From Acidobacteriota bacterium (lineage in GTDB: Bacteria > Acidobacteriota > Aminicenantia > UBA2199): a stretch of 55,089 nucleotides of DNA. Below, in pieces: positions 48,549 through 55,089 of this stretch (its first letter is position 1; each line of letters begins with the position of its first letter). Where the stretch lies: assembly GCA_018897435.1 (NCBI GenBank), contig JAHIKI010000095.1:1-55089 (forward strand), written 5' to 3'. The notes beneath the pieces were generated by a model. That model did no database searches. It had not been told where the DNA came from and saw only the letters and a list, made by a program, of their open reading frames with translations. The position numbers and the translations under genes were made by a program.

Positions 48549-49913
48549 CTACTTGATGAAAGTAATGACCGGAAGAGCATAATCAGCACCCTGCCAAGCC
48601 TGATTATCTCTGGTATCCCCCTGGTTGTCGCGGCGGTCGATGCCGATGCTGTAGAGTATCTGCTTGGCCTCGTTCCACACATAAGGCTTACCGGAACAGG
48701 GGTCCAACAATTCCCGGTAGCTCGTCAAGTCATTGAGCTGCGACTGTATCGGCCGCTCAGGATCGTAGCTGCGGTGCAGGTCGGCGGCGATGTGCAGCAT
48801 GTCGTGCGCAGTCTTCAGGGCATATGATTTATAAATCACGACAATGAAATTATCCGCGGGAAAGTCATCAAGATCCTTTTTCCCCAATGGGTTTTGCAGC
48901 CACCAGAAAGCCCCTTGCGCCTGTTTGGGCAGTTTCTGGATGTCCTCTTTCCAAAGATGAGGCGGAGTTTCCTCGCAGCGGATGATTCCCTCCATATAGC
49001 CAATGCGGATATTGCGGGTGCGGTTTTTTTGGAAGAACAATTTGTGTTTGACTATGGAAAACCAATTCGTTGCGGAAAGATCAAGCCAGGGAACCCAGTA
49101 CGTTTCACAAGTGAATGGAAAGCGGGAGCCGTACTCCTCGTAGGCAAGCGTGGGGGTGCTCTCCAGAATTATCTGAAATACAGCGGGCGGGCAATCTTTC
49201 TGGTTCATGATGTTGTTCAGGGCCCAGATGGACATACGGGCCACGGCTTTGGCTATCAGGTTGGTGATCAGTGTGCGACTGTTGGGGGTCACTTTGTTGG
49301 CAAAGTGCAGATGGCGCAGCAGATGCGCGGCGGCTTCAGGAGAGTTGCCATTTTGCGCCGCCATGATATCCAGGGCGATTGAGAGCTTGGCCATGTGGAG
49401 CCAGGCCAACAAGTTGGGAATAGGAGAATCCATCCTGATCAGAGTGAAATCGTTGAAGCTATCACAGTTGATCAGCTTTTCATAACGGGCGAGCATGAAT
49501 CCATATTCTTCGCGGGCCTTGGTCAACTGCTCCTGGTACTGACTCAAGGTGGACATCCAATCGACGTCAAATTTCATGGCAGAAAACACTTTCTTCAACT
49601 CTTCTGGATATTTATATTTTTTCTTATAGTTTTTTTGTTCGAATTCCTTTATATAGCGGTCATTGTCAAAGGCGGGATCGCTGAGACGGCGGTAAGGAAG
49701 ACGCACCGCGTCGCTTTCGATATCGACATCCCTGGGCTCGGTTAGTGTCCATAACCGATAAAAACCGTTGGTTTTTTCAAAAACTTCAGGCGCTAGGACT
49801 GGCATGGCACCCAGCTCGGATCGATACGGCCGGGCATCGATCTGGTTAAAAGCCAGGTAGCCCACGATCAGGGCCAGCAGCACCAACAATACGCGGATCA
49901 TGATTTTTTTCAT
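48549..49913 (-). CDS. Membrane-anchored protein of unknown function
   Basis: Protein of 454 residues. A single N-terminal helix (about 5-24, IRVLLVLLALIVGYLAF) acts as anchor or signal; the rest is predicted to be largely helical and soluble, without cysteine-rich or repeat features. Segments such as LLAWLHMAKLSIALDIMAAQ and EAAAHLLRHLHFANKV suggest helical pairs. No family is recognised. AAGGAGG precedes the ATG. It is on the same strand as the two-component system upstream but is separated from it by 105 bases and probably has its own promoter (TACAAT at about 49935). Confidence 0.7.
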   Translation of the reverse strand: MKKIMIRVLLVLLALIVGYLAFNQIDARPYRSELGAMPVLAPEVFEKTNGFYRLWTLTEPRDVDIESDAVRLPYRRLSDPAFDNDRYIKEFEQKNYKKKYKYPEELKKVFSAMKFDVDWMSTLSQYQEQLTKAREEYGFMLARYEKLINCDSFNDFTLIRMDSPIPNLLAWLHMAKLSIALDIMAAQNGNSPEAAAHLLRHLHFANKVTPNSRTLITNLIAKAVARMSIWALNNIMNQKDCPPAVFQIILESTPTLAYEEYGSRFPFTCETYWVPWLDLSATNWFSIVKHKLFFQKNRTRNIRIGYMEGIIRCEETPPHLWKEDIQKLPKQAQGAFWWLQNPLGKKDLDDFPADNFIVVIYKSYALKTAHDMLHIAADLHRSYDPERPIQSQLNDLTSYRELLDPCSGKPYVWNEAKQILYSIGIDRRDNQGDTRDNQAWQGADYALPVITFIK

Positions 49914-50018
49914 GTTTCCTCCTTTTTCACCATTGTAAGGGGCCGCGAATGAAATGTGGTCTCTGAAGTATCATGATTTTGTCATATAAATGTCACGGCC
50001 GCAGCCTGCTGTCAGTCT

Positions 50019-50699
50019 TCACATGATCAGTTTGTAGCCGGCCCCGTGCACGGTCAGCAAATGTTCGGGCCGGGCCGGATCGAGCTCGATCTTCTGGCGC
50101 AGCTTGAGGATGAAATTATCGATGGTTCTGGGTGACGGGTCATATTCGTCGCCCCAGACCCGGTCCATGATCTGATCGCGGCTGACCACTTCCGGGGAAT
50201 TGGCAGCCAGTAGTTTCAAGATCGCACTTTCCTTGGGCGTCATGTCCAGCGTTTGTTTGCCGCGGCGGATTTCAAAACGGCGGAACAAGACCTCGACGGT
50301 ACCGATGCGGACGGTCGCCGGGGCATCTTTCTCCAATGCTGTCCTTTTCAGCAGCGCCTGCACCCGGGCAACCAGTTCCTTGATGCTGAATGGTTTGGTC
50401 AGGTAATCGTCGGCTCCCAGCTCGAAGCCCAGCAGCTTGTCATTTTCCTGGTCCCGCGCCGTAAGCATGATAATCGGCGTCTTTTCGTCGTGGCGGCGTA
50501 TCTGTTTGCAGATTTCATAGCCATCAAATCCGGGCAACATGATGTCAAGCACGATCAGGTCGGGGTGCTGCCGGCCATACAATTCGAATCCCATGCGCCC
50601 ATCACGAGCGCTGATGGTTTCAAAGCCATGAAATTGCAGGGTTTCCGCCAAGCCCTGTTGCAGGGTGTTGTCATCTTCAATGATCAGTATCTTGCTCAT
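50019..50699 (-). CDS. OmpR-family response regulator
   Basis: Response regulator of 226 residues. The receiver domain (1-115) has the phosphoacceptor Asp52 in IVLDIMLPGFDGYE, acidic residues Glu8-Asp9-Asp10 (IIEDD), and the conserved lysine in YLTKPF. The C-terminal winged-helix DNA-binding domain (about 125-225) ends with PARPEHLLTVHGAGYKLI, typical of OmpR/PhoB. It starts inside the last codons of the sensor kinase gene (4-base overlap) and is surely its partner. Targets may include the neighbouring TPR lipoprotein and membrane genes. Confidence 0.93.
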   Translation of the reverse strand: MSKILIIEDDNTLQQGLAETLQFHGFETISARDGRMGFELYGRQHPDLIVLDIMLPGFDGYEICKQIRRHDEKTPIIMLTARDQENDKLLGFELGADDYLTKPFSIKELVARVQALLKRTALEKDAPATVRIGTVEVLFRRFEIRRGKQTLDMTPKESAILKLLAANSPEVVSRDQIMDRVWGDEYDPSPRTIDNFILKLRQKIELDPARPEHLLTVHGAGYKLIM

Positions 50700-52939
50700 G
50701 ATTGTTTCCTTTTTTTTCCGCTGTGGTGCCCTGCCCCGGCCATGGGCAAATGGATGATGAATCTCGATCCTTGCCCCACTGCGCTTTGCACTTCGATGCG
50801 GCCGCCGTGGGCGTCAACGGCATGTTTAACCAGGAACAGCCCCAGGCCGCTCCCCTGGCTGGTACTGGTTTCGTCATTTTCGATCCGGAAAAACTTGGTG
50901 AAGATAGCCGCGTGGTGTTCCGGAGCAATACCCAAACCACAATCAGCCACCTCCAGCAACGCCTCGCCGGCGAAGCTGTAAACCTTCAGCTTGATCTCTT
51001 TATGATCGGGTGAATAGCTGAGCACATTCTGGATCAGGTTGCCGATCAACAGCCGCAGGGCGCGGGCATCGCCAGCAAACACCGGCATCTCTGCCACGAT
51101 TTCAGCCCGGCAAATAAAGCCATTTTCTTTAAGGAACGGCAGGGCCTCGGCCCACGCTTGCCTGGCTATTTCCGGCAAAGACGCCGGCTGGAAACGGTAG
51201 GTTTTCTGCCCGGCCTCAATGCGTGAGAGATCAAGCAAATTGCCGATCAAATCGTTCATGCGGTCCGCGGCAGCGATAATTCTGCCGGGCTGGGCAGCCC
51301 GCTGCTCCTCGCTTTTCAGCCAGTTCAACTGCAGCTGCTCGGCAAGCATACGGATGCGGGCCAGGGGGGTTTTCAGAGTGTGGGCGGCGCTGTCCAGGAA
51401 GCGGTTTTTGAGTTCCAGCAATTCCATGTCGCGGCGCAAGGAACGAAAAAACAAGGCCACGACCACAAGCAGGGTTAAAAGCAGTGCAGCGATAAGCACG
51501 TAATTGACCAGCAGCTCTCTGCGAATTCGCGCCTCAAGATATCCGGGGCGCGGCGCCTTGACCGCCAGCACGTACCCGGGCAGCAGCTTCTCCAGCGCCA
51601 GTTGCGGCAAACTCTCCGCAGTCAAGGCGCTTGCTTTGACCCTGGTTGATAAAACCAGCTCCGGGCTGGCCTCCGGCCAATATTGTTTTTTCAGGGCGGA
51701 AAACAGCACCTGTTGAATATGGGCCAGGGTGATTTGAAAACCAAAAAAAGTGTGTTCGGCAGCGGTCTTTTCAAGGGGAAGCGGGGCATAAGCCACCCGC
51801 AGCGCGGCCTGTAGGATAAACGCCTGTGAATCTTTCCCCGACGCCGGCTCGGACGACAACAGCGGCAGCTTTCTTTGCAGGCGGCTGTAGAAAAGCTTTT
51901 TTTCGTCATTGATCAGGTAAAATTCCTGGATCTGCTGCAATCGTTTGAATTCAATCCCCTGCTTATCGGCGGCCGCCCTTTCCTGATCCAGTTCAGGGAA
52001 ACGAAAGAAATTCCAGCGCAACGACATTTCCTGGGCCGGGATCCCTGCCAAACGTTCACGCCGCAAAGCTTTGGTCAAGCGCTCCTGCAAGGAAGCGGAA
52101 CGGGAGATCTGGCGGTTGAGGTAATCGAGAGCCTCGTTTTTATAAAAATCCAGCAGTGGCGATTTACTGGCCGCTTGCAATGCCAGAATGTCTTCGTAGA
52201 GTCCCAAATAGCAGTCGGCGGCAGCCTCGCCGGCGCCCATACGGTCATAGGTCAGGGCCAGCAATTGTCGGGCCTGCAACTGCAGATAGCGGTCGTCATC
52301 GGCAGCCGCTGTCTGGCCATGGATAACCCCAAGGAGGTACTGGAGTGCCTGTTGATACTTGCCCCATTTAAAGTAGCAACGCCCGATGGCCTGAAAGAAC
52401 AGTGCTTTTTCACGCCCGGCGCTTGCTTGCTTGGCGCCGGCAAGATATTTTTTAATAGCCGCCAGCCAGTCGCGTTCCTTGAATTCATGGTTTTCCCCTT
52501 CCTGGAACCGGCGCTTCAAAGTGCCGGAGCTGAAACTGGAGAAGTCGAACCGGGCCGGCGGGGATATCATCGGCCGGGTGAAAGGAAAAAGATACTCGCG
52601 GTTAGCAGTGATGATGAAAGGATAAGTGACGATGGGGTGCGCGGCCAGCAGGTTTTTGAGCCTCTGCTGAATCTGCAAAGGGCGGCCCAGGGCCAGCGGT
52701 TCCCTGGTCAGCGAGGTGAAGACAGCCTGGATGGAACGATCCATTGCCTTTTCCAGGCCTACGGCGATGCGCTCCAGTTTACCCTGCCATTGTTCGCGCA
52801 ATTGGATGGCGCGCGCCTGCTTCTGGCGCGCGACCGACCCGATACCGATGATGCTGATCAGCAGTCCGGGGATGACCAGGCTCAGCCCCAACATTATCAT
52901 CTTGCCCGGGGCGGAAACCCGCGGTCCCGTTTTCCTCAT
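50696..52939 (-). CDS. Membrane sensor histidine kinase
   Basis: Sensor kinase of 747 residues. It has an N-terminal membrane helix (about 15-36), an unusually long extracytoplasmic region of about 430 residues with tetratricopeptide-like helices (for example FFQAIGRCYFKWGKYQQALQ), and a second membrane helix (about 478-500). The HisKA domain contains His520 in AAHTLKTPLARIR. The HATPase domain has NLIQNVLSYSPDH, ADCGLGI and GSGLGLFLVKHAVDAHGG. The C-terminal end overlaps the response regulator gene. The ATG follows a -10 box by 6 bases. Confidence 0.92.
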   Translation of the reverse strand: MRKTGPRVSAPGKMIMLGLSLVIPGLLISIIGIGSVARQKQARAIQLREQWQGKLERIAVGLEKAMDRSIQAVFTSLTREPLALGRPLQIQQRLKNLLAAHPIVTYPFIITANREYLFPFTRPMISPPARFDFSSFSSGTLKRRFQEGENHEFKERDWLAAIKKYLAGAKQASAGREKALFFQAIGRCYFKWGKYQQALQYLLGVIHGQTAAADDDRYLQLQARQLLALTYDRMGAGEAAADCYLGLYEDILALQAASKSPLLDFYKNEALDYLNRQISRSASLQERLTKALRRERLAGIPAQEMSLRWNFFRFPELDQERAAADKQGIEFKRLQQIQEFYLINDEKKLFYSRLQRKLPLLSSEPASGKDSQAFILQAALRVAYAPLPLEKTAAEHTFFGFQITLAHIQQVLFSALKKQYWPEASPELVLSTRVKASALTAESLPQLALEKLLPGYVLAVKAPRPGYLEARIRRELLVNYVLIAALLLTLLVVVALFFRSLRRDMELLELKNRFLDSAAHTLKTPLARIRMLAEQLQLNWLKSEEQRAAQPGRIIAAADRMNDLIGNLLDLSRIEAGQKTYRFQPASLPEIARQAWAEALPFLKENGFICRAEIVAEMPVFAGDARALRLLIGNLIQNVLSYSPDHKEIKLKVYSFAGEALLEVADCGLGIAPEHHAAIFTKFFRIENDETSTSQGSGLGLFLVKHAVDAHGGRIEVQSAVGQGSRFIIHLPMAGAGHHSGKKRKQS

Positions 52940-52945
52940 AATGCG

Positions 52946-52974
52946 ATTGTAGCATGCGGCCCGACCATTGGCCA
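52946..52974 (-). promoter_or_regulatory. Predicted internal promoter for the two-component genes
   Basis: Leftward TGC-TACAAT (extended -10, 52951-52946), with a poor -35 TGGCCA 17 bases upstream; ATG 6 bases after the -10. Confidence 0.4.
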
Positions 52975-52993
52975 GCGCTCACTCCCTCCGGAC

Positions 52994-54478
52994 TTATTGC
53001 CTCGGCGGCGGAGCGGTCAGCTTGGCCAGTAATTCCCCCAGGCCCGGCAGCGGCGGCTTCCTGAAAGTTTTTTGCAGGGACGCCAGGCGTTCGATCGCTT
53101 CGCGGGCGTATTCGTTTCGCTGGCGTTGTCGTTTCAGGAAATAACTCCTCCGGTACGGGTCGGAATTCTCTTCGCGGTTCATGGCCGCCAGTTTGGCGTC
53201 GAACTCCCCCAGTTCACGGTGGAAGTTTTCTATGGCTGACTGAAAATGCGAGCGGGCTTCGCGGAATTTTTTTTCCTGCCGGGCCGCCTGGCCCAGGAAG
53301 TACCAGGCCTCGGCATGCTGCGGCTGTTGTTCCAGCGCTTTGCGGAAATCGAGCGCGGCCCGACCGGGCTGGCCCCGGTCCAAGTACAGCAGCCCCGACA
53401 GCATATTCATCTCCGGGGAGTCCGGAATATAAGCGGCAGCCAGTTTGAGATACGAACGGGTTTCTTCCGGCCGATTCCGGTAATAGCAGTTTTTGGCCAG
53501 GTAGTAATTGGCCTCGCCGTGATAAAAGGTCTGTTTTTCGATCATCTCGCGCAAGGCCCGGTCGGATTCATCGTAACGCCGTAGTTCGCTCAAACAGATG
53601 GCCCGGCCGAATAAAGCTGTTGGTTCCAAGGGATAAATCTCCAGGGTTTGTCGGTAGTGAAGGAGAGCTTGTTCATATTCCTGCAGCGAGTAGCAGAGGG
53701 TGGCCATGGCGTTGCGGGCCTTGTACAAGACCGGCATGATCTCCACGGCCCGTTGGTAATCGGCCAACGCCGCCTGGTATTTTTTCCCGGTGTTATGCCA
53801 ATTCCCGCGCAGCATGACCATTTCAGCGAAGTCGGGAAATGCCTCAAGTTTTTCAGCCATTTCTTGGGGAGTGTTGGAGCGCAAATAAACTGCCAGGTTG
53901 GAATTCCCGTGCAAATTGATGAATTCTTTTTCTTCCCCGATGAATTTTTCGGTGGTATCGCGGGTGGTAATGAGGCGGAGGAATTGCAGGTACATATAAT
54001 AGGACAAAGGCGACTCGGTCTCCCTTAGCAACGGGTATTTTTCCAGTTCGAGCGTTTTATGGACAAAACCGCCTGGATTCAAGGCATGTACATAAAATTT
54101 CTTTTGGGCGATTGCCAGGTAGGCGGTGCATGGCGCCGCCGGGACTCGCGGCAGCAATGCTTCCGCCTTTTGCAGCCAGGATTCATCGCGAAAGAACAGC
54201 TCCGTTTCCCGCAGGGACAGGAGGATATAGGCGGTGAACAAGCGTTGGCGCAGCTCCGGTTCGTCCCGCTTGTCTAGGGCCTCCTCGTAAAAACCGACCG
54301 AGTTTTTCCAGCCGCGCCAATGCATCTTGGCAAACTCAGTATCACCTTGCTGTCGCAGTTGGGAGAACAGTTCTGCTTCGGCATCAAGCTGCGGTTCAGT
54401 CCTGGGACCGGTGCAGGATGCCATGAAGCAAAGAACAACAATCCATAGCGGGAAAAATCGTCTGATTAAAGAATTCAC
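52994..54478 (-). CDS. TPR-repeat lipoprotein
   Basis: Lipoprotein of 494 residues. The signal sequence LIRRFFPLWIVVLCFMASC places a lipobox cysteine at about residue 20. The rest consists of tetratricopeptide repeats, clearest between about 230 and 420 (YQAALADYQRAVEIMPVLYK, QEYEQALLHYRQTLEIYPLE, GQPGRAALDFRKALEQQPQH). The start is a GTG at 54478, chosen because a perfect AAGGAGG lies 5 bases upstream and the lipoprotein signal begins there, although the frame stays open further upstream. It ends 54 bases before the sensor kinase gene and may belong to the same regulatory unit. Confidence 0.82.
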   Translation of the reverse strand: MNSLIRRFFPLWIVVLCFMASCTGPRTEPQLDAEAELFSQLRQQGDTEFAKMHWRGWKNSVGFYEEALDKRDEPELRQRLFTAYILLSLRETELFFRDESWLQKAEALLPRVPAAPCTAYLAIAQKKFYVHALNPGGFVHKTLELEKYPLLRETESPLSYYMYLQFLRLITTRDTTEKFIGEEKEFINLHGNSNLAVYLRSNTPQEMAEKLEAFPDFAEMVMLRGNWHNTGKKYQAALADYQRAVEIMPVLYKARNAMATLCYSLQEYEQALLHYRQTLEIYPLEPTALFGRAICLSELRRYDESDRALREMIEKQTFYHGEANYYLAKNCYYRNRPEETRSYLKLAAAYIPDSPEMNMLSGLLYLDRGQPGRAALDFRKALEQQPQHAEAWYFLGQAARQEKKFREARSHFQSAIENFHRELGEFDAKLAAMNREENSDPYRRSYFLKRQRQRNEYAREAIERLASLQKTFRKPPLPGLGELLAKLTAPPPRQ

Positions 54479-55089
54479 ATTACCTCCTTGGCCCTTTAGA
54501 GACGGATCGCATAGAGATTTTCGATCATCATGATCAATCTCCAAAGAGAGCATGACCGGATCGGGTTCCTCGAAAAATTGCAGATCTTCTCCCTTCCGGC
54601 GCTGACCTACCCAATGCAGAATCCCCGCAGCAGCAAGCAGTAGAAAGATCGTTATGATCATTGCGACGGGCCTGGAAAGACAAAACTGCTCAATAAGGTT
54701 CACCAGGGTCAAATAGAGCAGTAAAGCAAGCAGGTACGGCCCAGCAAGGGTTTTTAGGTTCGCTTTCCCCGGCAGGTAGGAACAGGCGAAGGGGATCTTG
54801 TGGAACTGCAGGAAAAGGGTCTCCATAACAACCAGGGACAAGGCAAAAACGAAAACTGTATGGATAACGGCAAAGTTCCCACCGTCGTTCAGCCAGTGAA
54901 AGATTGCCCCGATCATGGCTAGCGGCATCAAGACTCTTATTACGGCCACCTTGATAACCGCGGAGCGGTATACGGCTGGTTTTTTGTTGGCACTGATGCG
55001 GAAGATCCAGTGGGCATCGAGCTCCATGGGAATTTCCATTACCACCCACAATCCGACCAGCGCCAAGATAAAGAGCAGATGCAACGGCG
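54479..55089 (-). CDS. Multi-pass membrane protein, 3' part (runs off window)
   Basis: About 200 codons of a membrane protein whose 5' end lies outside the window. Five or so hydrophobic helices are visible (for example VFVFALSLVVMETLFL, LLALLLYLTLVNLIEQF, IITIFLLLAAAGILHWV), followed by an acidic tail ending EEPDPVMLSLEID. No stop codon separates this frame from the downstream lipoprotein; a +1 shift would stop just before the lipoprotein's AAGGAGG. Either its stop was lost or the two are read as one protein. Confidence 0.55.

Noticed and set aside
1-55089. tRNA or rRNA genes
   Set aside because: No stretch with the T-loop consensus and matching acceptor and anticodon stems, and no rRNA-like sequence, was found by reading.

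Overview
The window looks like a chromosomal segment of a moderately GC-rich, diderm, uncultivated bacterium, most likely of the Acidobacteriota/Aminicenantes lineage. The main pointers are a large secreted GWxTD-domain protein, a huge Reg_prop/Y_Y_Y sensor kinase, lipoproteins and outer-membrane beta-barrels, a TolC-type channel, and a cdaA-cdaR-glmM cluster. The lineage is inferred from gene content; no rRNA or tRNA gene was seen.

Layout. 0.2-6.8 kb (minus): a tightly overlapping tetR-tolC-MFP-ATPase-ATPase-permease-permease operon, a YbhGFSR-type drug efflux system in which the two halves of YbhF are separate genes. 6.9-9.3 kb: three envelope proteins. 9.4-13.95 kb (minus): an MrfA-type repair helicase, thioredoxin with an overlapping ArsR regulator, and an RluA-family pseudouridine synthase, with palindromic repeats between them. 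14.1-15.5 kb: an AbiE-type toxin-antitoxin pair flanked by two 58-bp copies of the rluA promoter/start region. 15.8-22.1 kb: AMP-forming acetyl-CoA synthetase, a RelE/Panacea toxin-antitoxin pair, a small membrane protein, an acyl carrier protein plus Kbl-type alpha-oxoamine synthase, and NagZ. 22.2-25.3 kb (minus): the giant sensor kinase, followed by a decayed kbl fragment. 25.7-32.7 kb: an ftsH-cdaA-cdaR-glmM-pdxJ-PHP operon (membrane proteolysis, c-di-AMP, cell-wall precursor, vitamin B6). 32.7-39.1 kb: the GWxTD protein, divergent from a lysine-catabolic LKR/SDH pair with yraN and galT. 39.1-39.6 kb: a remnant two-gene nucleotidyltransferase module ending in a second copy of the galT 3' end. 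39.8-48.1 kb (minus): a strikingly AT-rich island with a four-gene DNA-modification/defence operon (PLD-SNF2 helicase, small zinc-ribbon protein, RhuM, Eco57I-like nuclease-methylase). 48.5-55.1 kb (minus): an unknown membrane-anchored protein, a two-component system, a TPR lipoprotein and a truncated membrane protein.

The best candidates for something new are: (1) the compact PLD-helicase/RhuM/methylase island; (2) toxin-antitoxin cassettes bounded by duplicated ends of the neighbouring housekeeping gene (rluA 5' end, galT 3' end); and (3) a recurring promoter layout, TTGACA-17-TATAAT followed by ATG after only 6-7 bases, which predicts widespread leaderless mRNAs in this organism, while other genes here carry classical Shine-Dalgarno sites.
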